A stretch of 33,853 nt of DNA, from contig CAJVPP010000390.1 of assembly GCA_910592005.1 (NCBI GenBank), forward strand, positions 1 to 33,853, read 5' to 3'. This DNA is from Funneliformis mosseae. Taxonomy: Eukaryota > Glomeromycota > Glomeromycetes > Glomerales > Glomeraceae. Numbering within the stretch: the first letter of the stretch is position 1; every line of letters begins with the position of its first letter. Shown one piece after another: positions 9,565-19,588 of this stretch. The notes under the pieces are model-generated. The model was given only the letters and a program-made list of their open reading frames with translations. It was not told the DNA's origin and did no database searches. A program made the translations under genes and the position numbers.

Positions 9565-11193
9565 ATGCTTGCAATATCAAATGCTTAATCTATTGATTCA
9601 TTAAGAAAGATAAATGCTAAACTCTTAGATGATATTACTGAACTCAGGAAGAAGTTTGCTGAAATCAAAGGCAAGAATGCTGAGATTCCTGAACTTAGAA
9701 GGAAAGTTGCAGAGATTGAGGCTGAAAACACAAAGCTGAGGCAAATTATTGAAGAGAATGCTAGGCATGATGTTAGAGTTAAGGAACTAGAGCAAAAAAA
9801 TACAGAACTTGAAACTAGACTTGCAATAGTAAAACAGAGTTCTGTGACAGTGTCAAAGAATAATAATAAAGCAATTATAAAGCAATCAGCCCATCTTCTT
9901 GTATATACTCGAATGTAGAAATAAAAGTAGAGGCAGAAAGTACTGAAAAGTGTTTCGCTGAAGATTCTTCATCTGATAATAATTTACTATCGATTTCTGA
10001 CTATAGTCAAAGAAAGCAGGACCAATCTCTACTATCTTGTATAAGTAATCAGAAATCATCAGTGGATAAAGAAATGGATACTTTCTTAGATGATGCACAT
10101 AAGAAAAGTGTTAGTGATAGAATAAGGTGATGCAATAAAGAGAAACTTCTGCATGAGATAACTTCCCTTAAAGTATTACCTTCTGTAAAAAATAATCTGA
10201 CTGTTTTCTCAGAAAATGATAAAATTGAAAGTAATACAAAACTATTTTCTCAAAAAATGATCAGATGGTTTCAGAAAAGTCAGAAAAAATTGAGAAAACT
10301 TCAAAAATCAGCAAAAAGTTATTTAAGATTTTGACGATTCTGATGAAATCGAGCTCACTAAAAATCAGAATATAGAACTTGATTTAATATGAGATTTACA
10401 GAGTGACAGTATTATATTTCACTTTTCAAAATTAGTGAGCAGTATTCATTCTCTTGTGAAACATCTTACAGCTAAATTATAACACAAAGCCTAATCTATT
10501 TATTTCAAAATGCAATATGAGCTGAACATGAAGAGATTTTGTTCTAGGTTCATTATTCAGATAATTTTGAAAATAAGGTTGTTAAAATTCGTCATGAGAC
10601 AGGAATTACTGATAAAACTGCAAGAATTCAAATATACAAGAAAATGTTAAAATGTCTGGCTGGTATTACGCCTATTGCTTTGTGAATTAAAACTCTTAGA
10701 GCCAAAAAATTCGCAAATTGTTTGAAAAGAATGGTATAGGGATTGATAAGATTAAGTGTGTCAATTACAGTGCAAATAAGATTTTAAAATTAATTAATGA
10801 ACAAATTCAAAATGTTATAGATCAAGTAACTTCAAAAATCGTTTCTTGGGAAATGATCAGAGTCACGTGCCTTTGAAAACCATCAATGGTGATGCATCTT
10901 CAAAACTTAAGGTAAACATTTCTATCACATCTCGTTTACTAATTCCTAGGACTACTTATAACTGATCCTATTTTCGTAACAAAATATTGGACCAATATCC
11001 TACTTTATATAAAGAATTTAATAGTGAAAATTTCAACTATTATGGTATTACTGATAAGACATCTTGCAATCCCAAAAGAACTTACCCATTATGTAGTTTA
11101 AATCATAATGATGAGAAAAGTATAAAAGGTAGATATAAGGTTGGATCCTATTTTATTAGGTGTGAACAGCCCGAAATTAAGATAATTGCATAG
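9565..11193 (+). pseudogene. multidomain coiled-coil protein of a multicopy fungal family
   Basis: ATG 9565 opens a heptad-rich coiled coil (KLLDDITELRKKFAEI; KVAEIEAENTKLRQIIEEN; KELEQKNTELETRL) up to about 9890. One frame over come an acidic region and the block DTFLDDAHKKSVSDRIR (10080-10130). Further pieces in shifting frames read KTARIQIYKKMLKCLAGITP (about 10615-10675) and later YFRNKILDQYPTLYKEF (10968-11018). The last ORF (10987-11193) is open and ends in a Cys/His cluster (TSC..., PLCSLNHND, FIRCEQPEI), perhaps zinc binding. At least five frame changes and several Trp/Gln stops are present. I recall the same order of blocks in an uncharacterised expanded family of arbuscular mycorrhizal fungi, so I treat it as one gene. 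Function unknown. Confidence 0.55.
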
Positions 11194-11262
11194 TCTTATT
11201 ATTTTTTACACATGTCAACTATTATCTAATTAGATTGATTTACAATTATAGAATAAGGTAAT

Positions 11263-11828
11263 ATGACCAAGTTCGATAAAACATTAACCTCTGAATATCT
11301 GGATTAGCATGCCAAATTAACTGAATTACTAAGCATTTTAATGGATAAGATTCAGTCTAACTTATACAAAAAATATAAAAAAGAAGCTGGAAATGAGCCA
11401 TGGCAATTATCAGAAGTGTATGCATCAGAAGTCAGTCTTCTCATAAATTCAAAGTCAGAAAACAAAGTATCCTATTTTATCTTCTTCTAAGCAATGTAAA
11501 GAAAAAGGGCCTATAACTTTTGAAGTAAAACCTGATTCAGAATTAATTATCAAGTCCATCTTAAAGCATTTCACATATCTGAAATTCCAAAATAGTTTTA
11601 GGGGATTTGATAATTATAGTTTTGTTTCATATCAGCCATGAAGCTCACCATACCCTATTTGTAATGGAAACATAGGAATTATGAATTACATGGCTCATAG
11701 TATTGCGAAAATGGAAATCAGCTCCCTTATATCCTGAATTAGCGAAATTGTATTCCCAAGATAAGTTGAAATATTGTCTTACCTGCAACACTTCAAGCAA
11801 TAAACTCAAGTTCACAATTGTATCATAA
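11263..11828 (+). pseudogene. unknown multicopy-family remnant with Cys cluster
   Basis: ATG 11263 starts MTKFDKTLTSEYLD, one TAG follows, then KLTELLSILMDKIQ and KKYKKEAGNEPWQLSEV (to about 11430). After frame changes the pieces ITFEVKPDSELIIKSI and FRGFDNYSFVSYQP appear, then PYPICNGNHRNY near 11650, a possible CxxC-type cluster with the first Cys changed. The end is uncertain; TAA at 11826-11828 is one candidate. It lies 70 bp downstream of the previous remnant in the same direction. No enzymatic motif is visible. Confidence 0.4.
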
Positions 11829-12404
11829 AGCTTATCATGTATAGCAAGCTAGTTCTACACTTGTATTTATTTTTTTCATCATTCATTAATAAATCGTAAA
11901 GAATCTTCACGCTTATTACCTAGTGATGTCATGATGTCAAAGATCTTCTCACCAAATTTTCTACCCTCACGTGATTACAAATTTTTTGTGGCTTGAATCA
12001 TAGATAAATCTCTCATTTTTTTTCTTCAAGTTATCACATATTATTTTCGCCAAATATACGTAAAAAGTAAAAATGCAATTATTTCCTGAATATTTCAATG
12101 ATCTTAGATACTATAATAAGGAAAAATGTAGGAATAAACTTTTTTTGACAGTCTTTATAGCTTAACCTATCATTTATGAAAATATATAGCTTTTTGGGAG
12201 AAATCGAAGAAACCTTCACTTAAGAGTTTCTTAGATTTCTATTTACAAGAAGGCAATTTAGAACGAGAGAAAATAGAGCACAGTTAATACAGAGGTGAAC
12301 TAAATACTATTCTCAATTATTATGCTAAAGCGCCAGAAATTAGGGAACAAGTACAACAGGTGTTAAGGAATTTTTGGATAAATATATTTTATTTAGGTTA
12401 TACT
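11829..12404. other. decayed region, two short coding-like stubs
   Basis: On the minus strand, about 11886-12012, a stub reads LSMIQATKN, a stop, SREGRKFGEKIFDIMTSLGN. On the plus strand, about 12200-12370, a charged helical stub reads SFLDFYLQEGNLEREKIEHS and RGELNTILNYYAKAPE. Neither can be joined to a gene with confidence. The rest is AT-rich and without visible signal. Confidence 0.35.
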
Positions 12405-12640
12405 GTCATCGACTATCCTGCTGGTTGCGTGCTAGCAGTGGAAAAGGTCACGTGCTTGTTGGTGAGCAGTATTATAAATAATATGTTAGTATCTGTACTC
12501 ACCAATTACCCTACTAGTCGCATGCTAGTAGTAGGAAAGGTTACGTGCTTGTTGGTTAGTATATGGTATTGGTAGACTATCTTGTGGGTTACGTGCTTAC
12601 AGGGAAAGGTTGCGTGCTTATCCATCAGTCGTGTTTCTAG
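12405..12640. repeat. degenerate tandem repeat with recurrent ACGTGCTT boxes
   Basis: About three imperfect units pair a GGTTGCGTGCTA-type box with a GGTCACGTGCTTGTTGG-type box. Boxes occur near 12424, 12449, 12508, 12541, 12590 and 12609. Unlike most of the window this tract keeps several CpGs. The ORF here is an accident of the repeat. Confidence 0.7.
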
Positions 12641-12736
12641 AGTTTTATCACATTTTCTTTATATACAAGACGATTATTAATTATCATTTAATTTGATCTT
12701 TGTAAGGACGAAAAAAAAAATCAAAGGAAGTAAATA

Positions 12737-14647
12737 GTTTTTAGAATCTGCAGATTAAGCAACAAAACATTCATATGAACCTTAAATTGGTTGAGGAAAA
12801 AAGGGAGTTGCTTGAGAAGGAACAAGTAAGTTTTTCGAAATGAGTGGTTTTTGTTTTTTCAACACTTTCTATATCTTCTAACAACGTTATTTAAATAAAG
12901 GATGAATTGAAGGATTGGATTTGTCTCGAACAGATTAGTATATTATCTCTATGCCTAATCTTGTGATTAAAATACCTGAAAGTTTATTCCATTTTAGACT
13001 CGACATGTTTTAGATGCATCGATAGAGACCCAGAATCAGTGTCTTTCAGTACAAAAAATATTCACATGAAAGTGCTTATTGGATGAGTCTAGTGAGCATC
13101 TTATAAGGAGTCAGTAATAATTAGTTCTTCAAAATTGATTAATTGCATAACTTTTTTTTGATTTGATATATTGTCTTATTTGTATTTACAAACTTTACGT
13201 GAATTTACTGCCATAATTAAAAACAATATCAAACTAGACACAAAAGAAATATTCCCAATTATTGCGAATCTGATGAACTAGAATATGAACCCAAGAGGAT
13301 AAGGAGAGAAAGTAATACCTATTATTCACAGGTGATGACAGAATCTCAGCAATCTGCCACACTGTACTTAACACTACTGATGACGGAAGTCACTGAATAT
13401 TCAAGCATAAATTTGGATTTGGGAAGTTTAGACAGATCTAAAGTATCGTAATTATTTTTTTTTCAGAATATGTTTATATGTATAAATCATCCAATTCTAA
13501 CCTACTTTTGAAAAATATCAAGAATAATAGCATATATGTCTGTGATGACTCTAGTTCTTGTGAAAGCATGCCATGTCCAAGTCCAACTCGTTCAGTCACA
13601 AATACTTTAATAAGGATGCCTAATAAGTCAATTATTACAAAGGCTACTTATAATGAATATTCTTCTGCACATATAATAAGTGCTTTCAATTTAACAATTC
13701 ATCTTGTCAAGGCAACTATTAGAGAACAAATGTATGAAAAGTTATAAGTATGCTCCGAATGGGAAACAAATTGGTTATAGATGATTCAATAGTCAAAAAG
13801 CTTAATAACATATTCAATAACATATTTCAATCAAGTTATTCTAAAATCGAATCTAAAATAATTTTGGAAACAAAAATTAATGATAATCAAATGACAGATG
13901 AGGATAGGTTTATATTCTTCATACGATATGCGTTACTAGACTTTGTCTCAAAGTTTATGATGCCAAAAGTTTTGGATCGTGATATGCTTGAATGATCTTA
14001 TATCGTTGAAGTTCTATTACCAATTCTTCTTGCATTTCGCAAAGCATTTTCTGATGTAAAATATATGTGGATAGAAAAGAATGTAAGATCCATAAAAGAG
14101 GCAAATATCATGTTTACAAGTAATTTTGGGAAGCGAAAAACAGATTTACTCATTCTTAGATTGTCAGATGCAAGAGAGTTTTTGAATGTCGAAGTGTCTG
14201 GACCTCCTTACAGATCTATGAAAAAACACACAGTTGGTGATGTTAAAAAGCTATTAATGATAGCTATTTGTATTTTATATTGACTCCTTGGTAATAATCT
14301 TGATTGTAACATTGGAGACATCAAGAATGTTAAAACTTACAGCATTCAAGTTATAGGAGATTGACTTACGTTTTTTGCTGTTTCTCTAGCAGACAAAAGA
14401 AAATATTTGGCTGTTGAGTTGGCTTCCTGTATAATTCCATTTTCTTTTGATGCTATCACATATTACATGAAGATTTTTAATTTTTTTGTAGTTATTCGTA
14501 GAACAAGAAAAATTACAAAGGAAAATTCGTTCCTTTATTCCAGGTGGCGATTGTACTGAAAATCTAAGAGATTGGTTACATCTACCAGATGATGATATTT
14601 TACTTGTTACTGGAGAAGATATGAATGAAAATATTTCTTTGATATGA
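12737..14647 (+). pseudogene. intron-containing gene remnant with PD-(D/E)XK-like signature
   Basis: Exon 1 reads LQIKQQNIHMNLKLVEEK to a clean donor at 12826. Exon 2 (12901-12933) and exon 3 (from 12998, RHVLDASIETQNQCLSVQK) share its frame. Then come LREFTAIIKNNIKLDTK, YEPKRIRRESNTYYSQVM, a Ser/Pro region (13478-13747), and the C-terminal domain (13750-14470): EDRFIFFIRYALLDFVSKF, YIVEV, KTDLLILRLSDAREFLNVEV and SGPPYRSMKKHTVGD. Asp 14143-14145 and Glu 14191-14193 are 16 residues apart with Glu-Val-Ser where nucleases have Glu-x-Lys, and an upstream Glu sits in YIVEV. That layout suggests a PD-(D/E)XK-like fold, possibly catalytically altered. The end is LPDDDILLVTGEDMNE to TGA 14645-14647. 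Three internal stops and two frameshifts make it a pseudogene. It resembles a large uncharacterised glomeromycete family (recall). Confidence 0.6.
12826..12900 (+). other. 75-nt spliceosomal intron
   Basis: Donor GTAAGT at 12826-12831, branch-like CTAAC at 12878-12882 and acceptor AAAG at 12897-12900 join GAA CAA to GAT GAA in phase 0, keeping a coiled-coil frame. The size is typical of fungi. Confidence 0.75.
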
Positions 14648-15060
14648 AATTCTATTTTATTGTATATTGCGATCTTTATTATTTACAACAAAAATAGTGT
14701 TGAATTATTTGTAATTTCTTATGTAAAATAATTTAGACAGTAGTTATTTGTCGCTGTAATGCATAACCATTAATAAAGTATTTTTAGTCTGCATACAATT
14801 TTGATTTATGTGATATGGTAGTGTATATTGAAAATCAAAAAAATAAAGACAGTCTTTAAGCCTTTCTTACACAGCTCATAGTTAAATTATATAAGTAATA
14901 TTTTTGAAAAAAATTTTCAACTGTGACTTAATAAAACCCTAATAGTAACTGTGAACAAGGTGAGAAATTCCGTCATATAGAATTAATCGCCTGAAATGCG
15001 TTAATAGAATTCTTGCTAAAGAATAAGGCTGTATAACATTTAAATCGCATATAGATTCAC
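14648..15060. other. intergenic, nothing recognised
   Basis: AT-rich sequence follows the stop of the previous remnant. An ATAAAG-type hexamer near 14773 could belong to its 3' end. No ORF, repeat or RNA gene is seen. Confidence 0.4.
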
Positions 15061-15090
15061 ATTACTTGATTTGCATTTATTTTTTGCATC

Positions 15091-15315
15091 ATGTTTCTAG
15101 CATGTTACTATTATACTAATAAAACAATATTCAGATATGAATATTTTTTCTTTCAGCTTAGCGTTCTAGCAATCATTATTTCGCATATGGGATTTGAAGA
15201 TGTGTATGCTAATCCTTCGTCACTTTTATTAATTTGTAAGAGATTAATGAATAATAAAATGCGATATGTAATTACTAGTAAAGATCCAGTGAATATTTTC
15301 TTCTGCAAAAATTAG
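15091..15315 (+). pseudogene. short gene remnant, paralogue of 25094-25381
   Basis: The 74-codon frame ends with LLLICKRLMNNKMRYVITSK and FFCKN before TAG 15313-15315. The region 25094-25381 carries a clearly related block (IAVICKRVMNDKLWYEIAD, FFCKN). The upstream DNA (TTGCATTTATTTTTTGC) also resembles that copy. The N-terminal part is hydrophobic and may not be native coding. Function unknown. A GTGAGA right after the stop codon's TAG could have been a splice donor linking it to the helicase remnant at 15318; this is speculative. Confidence 0.4.
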
Positions 15316-16505
15316 GTGAGACAGTTGAATTTATTTATGATCTAAATAGCAGAGCTGAAGCCATGCAAATAGGATATGATCTTTTAAGGTAGGATAAACA
15401 TGTGGCATTTGTATCTACTGGAGCAGTAATAGCTAGAGCATTAGTAGAAAAAGCATCTAAGTTGTCTAAGTCTGATAATTCGCTTGTTAGAGCCTGTGCT
15501 TATTATGGAGATATAGATGGAAAATAACTTTAAAGAGACTTTTCTGATATTAATGTCACTTGGGGTGAACTTGATTACGTAGATTATACAGTAGAGGTGA
15601 GAATATTATTCAAAGTTACAAGCTACTTCGATATAATTATAGCTATTACAAACATTGTCACTCCAGTTCATGTTGAAGCTCTTGCATAAATGCTTTATTG
15701 AATTTGTGACTGTTCTCGTCGTATTATTTTCCTATTCTATCAGAAAAATTCTAATGAGCTTTTTTGCCTACCAGTCATGAAAATATTCAGACAGAACTTG
15801 CAAGTGCTCGGCCTAATAATTTACTTACAGCAATAAAGGAATATTGTGAATGAAATAATAATACTATTTCTTATAAAATTGATGGATCTCCAGCTGTAAT
15901 AACTTTCATTGAAGTTGAGTATCAAAAACAGTTTTCTGAAAGATATTTTATTGAAAAGCTTTGTAGCCTTATAGTCAGTACAGGCGCTTCTTTCCAACTT
16001 ATAAAAATGGATGAGAGTCAAGAAGTTATAGAGAATCACAAAAGGATTCATAGTGAGATTAGGGTTAAAGTATTAGTTATCAAGAATACAGATTTTAACA
16101 CAGTTGCTACTTTTCAGAATCTTAGTTCTAAAGAAGCTGAAGTTCTTAAATTCGATCAAGAGTGTTGTATCGCAAATACTATGACACTTAAACGTTTTTA
16201 TATACAGAATCTTTATTGCAAAGATATGAGTATTAAAGATTGGAATAATATTTGCAATAGAAAATTTGTTGAAAATTTTAGTTCGCCTAAAGCTCAGAAG
16301 CATTTTCAAATACTAGGCTTTACTGATATTGATGACAAGTGTACTCTTTCTGACAATACTGCATTAGAATCATTTATGCAGTCTTGTAAAAAGTTTATAG
16401 AAATTTGAAACCAATCTTTATTGTTTTAAGTTTCGTGCAAAAGAAAAATCATACTGTAAATCAGTTGTAAAAGCAATTAATGCAATCGCTGGCAATTGAT
16501 GTGAC

Positions 16506-16655
16506 CAGTGATGTACATTTTTGATATTCCAGAGATTTGTTGTCCTAGCTATATATCTCAACCTGTCCTGCACTATGTTTCAAAGGTTCTATCTGTCCCA
16601 TCTATGTCCCATCAGCATCTCATCAGTATTCTATCAATATCCTATGACAATACTG
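16506..16655. mobile_element. 150-bp hAT-like MITE
   Basis: The insert starts CAGTGATGT and ends ACAATACTG, giving 9-bp terminal inverted repeats with two mismatches. Eight-base flanks GATGTGAC (16498-16505) and GGTGTGAA (16656-16663) match at six of eight, the size of hAT duplications. Removing it restores the helicase remnant: AGN, Trp or stop, Cys, then EYTIKSSQK in the same frame. It has no coding capacity. Confidence 0.6.
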
Positions 16656-16722
16656 GGTGTGAATATACTATTAAAAGTAGTCAAAAAATAGGTTTCAGAG
16701 AAAAACAAGTTTAGAAATATTT

Positions 16723-16726
16723 ATAC
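16723..16726 (+). repeat. 4-bp target site duplication (ATAC), left
   Basis: ATAC precedes the left LTR and recurs right after the right LTR at 24246-24249. Collapsing the two copies restores a continuous host reading frame. Confidence 0.85.
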
Positions 16727-17291
16727 TGTGAACGGATAAATGTGACGCAGCTTATGTGGTGCAGAAGATTGACCGATTTAACATAACTGACATATATGAT
16801 ATGTTAGACATATTTGACATAGTTGACATAGTTGACATAGTTAATATATTAGATATAGTTGATATATTAGACATGTTAGTTATATTTTTCTATGTATTTT
16901 ATTTTATATAAATAAGTAGCTTTTAATTCATATAAAAGAGAGACAGATAGGAATTTTGCAAGATAATTTTAGTAGTTTTAGAGGCAACTGGCCTACTGCG
17001 TCACCTTTTAGTTTTAGTATTTTGTTTCTTTTCTTTCTTATTTTTCTTCTTTATTTTCTTTTACTTTTCTTATTCTTTATTATTATTTTATTCGTGAATA
17101 AATACAATATTTACAAATACACACTATTAGTAATCTGTTGAATTGTAACTCGTTGTGATAATATAAAGACTTTGATAAACCGTCTGCGTTAAAACTTGTA
17201 AACTGTTGAAAGATTACTGCTCAATTAAAAAGAATAAACTGCTCGAACACCCCGTCTAACAATCGTAGTTCGCAAGAATTACATGTTAACA
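16727..17291 (+). repeat. left (5') LTR, 565 bp
   Basis: It starts TGTGAACGGATAAATG and ends ACATGTTAACA. U3 carries a short GACATAGTT repeat (16810-16880). A TATA-like box is at 16905-16914, a pyrimidine-rich run at 17020-17085 and an AATAAA at 17097-17102. It matches 23683-24245 with roughly three dozen differences by eye, almost all transitions, and two one-base gaps. Confidence 0.95.
16905..16914 (+). promoter_or_regulatory. LTR TATA-like promoter element
   Basis: TATATAAATA is conserved in both LTRs (second copy 23861-23870) inside otherwise diverged U3, and lies about 190 bp before the LTR polyadenylation-like AATAAA. This is the likely start region for the genomic RNA. Confidence 0.5.
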
Positions 17292-17356
17292 TTTAGCGAT
17301 GATGACAGGACTATCCTCTTCTAATTAGCGTAGTAATAACATATGAGAAACACTAC

Positions 17357-19588
17357 ATGAGTTCATTTGAAGACATATTTAATTACCAAAGAAGACACTA
17401 GCAATAACACCTTCAGAAAAAACGTAATATAGTCATAACTATTCTAATACCAGACCTTTCGTGTATTATCTACCATCCAGCACCTCTACCATTGACTCTA
17501 ATAACCTCATTCCAATCTTTCTTTGAGTGGACTAAATTTATCTTGGACGCACGATAATATACTGGGAAAACCATTGAAAACTTTCAAATAGCTCAATCTG
17601 CTACTACTGTTGAATTTCAACGATATTTTTATAATCAAACTTTTCAAGCTCTTGTTTACAATAAGCAACCTCTGCATACTTTTGCTCAAGCCCTTCAACT
17701 AGTTGTTCAAGTACACCACGACACTACTGCTTTCTCTTTACCTTCTCCTACAGACTTAACTAAATACATTAGCTTATCATACATCCTTTCAGTATTAAAC
17801 CGGAATAAATTTAAAATAGGACCTAAGGAACTAATAACTCGCAGAAGCAGTACAACAGTCGCATTGACTTCTGAAGAGAAAAATCAACCTCCTTGATCAG
17901 CATATGTGTCTGATAACACTTTATTTGTCGATACTACCCCAAGTGAAAAATCCAATCCGTCACCTTCAGGAAGCAATATCTTAACCTTTGGTTCTTATGA
18001 GAATACTGAAGGGTTATCTGAATCAGAGTCAGAAAGTAAGAAAGGTGACTCGAAACATAAAAGTCTCAGTCCGCTGCGTTCTAAACCAAAGAGTCACCAT
18101 TCCAAGGATCAAATTAAAGGCAAAAAACTTAGGTTTAAGAAAACTAGTAAGGTCAAGAACCGTCGCTCTCCTTCTTATTATAATAGTTCTTCTTCTTCCT
18201 CTAGTTCTAGTTTAGAAGATAGTGACTCAGAGGATGACAGTGAAAATCCTTTTGATACTGATAATACTAGGGACAACGAAGAACAAAACTTCTTCCAAAT
18301 GATGAAAGGGTTACAAATTGTCTTTAAAACTGTCAGATTTAGTGGATAACAGAAGGCGAAATTCGTAGATTTGCCAACTTTTAAGGGTGGAGATCAGGAC
18401 CTTCGTGATTAGTTAGAAAAGTATAATAATGCTAGAGATGCGAATAGAATTTCTGACAGACGACGCCTTATATTAATCCCATTATTTTTGAAAGGATCAG
18501 CTCTCACTTGGTATAATAAAACTAAAAATGAAAAAGATTTACGATACTGGGATAATTTGACTGATCGGCAGCATAAACATCGCTTTTTTATCTATCATTT
18601 TTTAAAGCATTACTGTACAATGTACTGAAGAACACAATGGCGTTCAGCCCTTTGATGATGCAAGCAGCATCTTGGACAGTCAGTTGAGGATTATGCCGCT
18701 GACGTTAAGTCATTATATCTCAAATTAGACCCTGATTACAATACACCTGAAGATGAAAAGATTGAACAGTTTCTATAAGGGTTTCACCCAGAGTTTCATA
18801 CTGCTATTGCTGCAGCTGCACCTCATGACTTAGAAGAAGCAATTAATCAAGCATAAGCTATCAAAGCAGTATTATCTAAAGATAGTACCCTCTCTGGATA
18901 TTCTTTAAGTAAATCATATTTGAACCAAAAGGATAATGATATTGATGAGGACTCTATTGCTATTCCAGACATTCAACAAATTATCGACAAAAATAATGAA
19001 AAATTGTTAAAAGAAGTCAAACAATTGCTAACGACCTCAAATACTACGCCACGCACTCAAAATATCAATACACATCCAGCCAATACGAATAATAATAATA
19101 GTAATAATAATAACAATAGCAATCGAAATAATCAAAGTTGCTATAACTGTGAATGACCTGAACATATTGCTCGTGACTGTAGGCAAAGAAATAATCAAGA
19201 AAATCAAAATAATAGTGGGAACAATTGGTATAATAATAGGACTAATACAGGAATCACTTGCCATAATTGCCACCAAAAGGGACATATTTCCAGGAATTGT
19301 AATAATCCGCCAAGAGGACCTTACCCACACTGTAGCCAATTTGAACACTGGGGATATGTATACTCAACTAAGAATATAAATAATCCTGTTGAAAATATTA
19401 GAGGAAATATCAATGTACTACCTGGCTTTAACAATAGACAACGTGCTGCACTATCACAAACTACACCAATGTATAATATAAGCTTTATTCTAGTACTACA
19501 AACCTCCATGACCTTCTCTATTCTAAACCCACCACCAACGAATAATTAGAGTGCATTTGCCTCTTCATTACAGTCTTTAAACTATTGA
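17357..19588 (+). pseudogene. Ty3/gypsy Gag with three CCHC knuckles
   Basis: ATG 17357 (MSSFEDIFNYQRRH) starts a single frame that can be read without indel to TGA 19586-19588, about 744 codons, with roughly a dozen internal stops at likely Gln, Trp and Arg positions. After an N-terminal region come a charged Ser-rich linker (poly-Ser and SDSEDDSE near 18185-18245), the capsid core (VDLPTFKGGDQDLRD; LTWYNKTKN; VEDYAADVKSLYLKLDP; GFHPEFHTAIAAAAP), an Asn-rich linker (19088-19135) and zinc knuckles. Knuckle 1 (CYNCE, stop, PEHIARDC) and knuckle 2 (CHNCHQKGHISRNC) keep their ligands. Knuckle 3 (19322-19363) keeps the spacing but has Tyr at its first and last Cys. The frame ends ten bases after a slippery heptamer begins. 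Confidence 0.9.
19576..19582 (+). promoter_or_regulatory. TTTAAAC -1 ribosomal frameshift site, Gag to Pol
   Basis: In the Gag frame the bases are split T TTA AAC, the canonical X XXY YYZ arrangement. Gag stops at TGA 19586-19588, one codon after the heptamer. Slipping back one base gives TTT AAA CTA TTG ACG, exactly the frame of the protease ORF (19585 onward). Downstream, CCTC/GAGG and GAGGGT/CCCCTC complements (19594-19643) could form a hairpin or pseudoknot. Confidence 0.8.

Larger units (their letters stand above)
15318..16726 (+). pseudogene. SF2 helicase C-terminal domain (origin-binding-protein-like), 5' part
   Basis: In one frame from 15318 the sequence gives KHVAFVSTGAVIARALVE (helicase motif IV region), ACAYYGDIDG, a motif V-like segment (VDYTVEVRILFKVTSYFD) and a motif VI-like segment (EALA, stop, MLY, stop, ICDCSRR, where Gln and Arg are expected at the stops). 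A one-base change near 15777 leads into a long frame with one TGA (to 16408): ELASARPNNL, FIEVEYQKQFSERYF, LKRFYIQNLYCKDMS. Then FKFRAKEKSYCKSVVKAIN follows to 16504. Motifs I and II of a helicase are absent, so the N-terminal half is missing. The layout fits Origin_BP/UL9-type SF2 helicases, which I recall as expanded in Rhizophagus. It is interrupted by a MITE (16506-16655) and by a Ty3/gypsy element at 16727, beyond which it resumes. Confidence 0.6.

Noticed and set aside
12405..12640. CRISPR-like array
   Set aside because: Only about three imperfect, unevenly spaced units with no unique spacers of constant length, in a eukaryotic context.
16956..17141. Hydrophobic 61-aa ORF
   Set aside because: It is the pyrimidine-rich run of the left LTR read in frame; the right LTR does not preserve it as a protein.
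17292..17309. tRNA primer binding site after the left LTR
   Set aside because: TTTAGCGATGATGACAGG does not start TGG and matches no tRNA 3' end I can recall; only TAGCG resembles an initiator-Met type site.
19037..19348. 103-aa minus-strand ORF rich in Ile
   Set aside because: Shadow of the Asn-rich linker and zinc knuckles of Gag on the plus strand.
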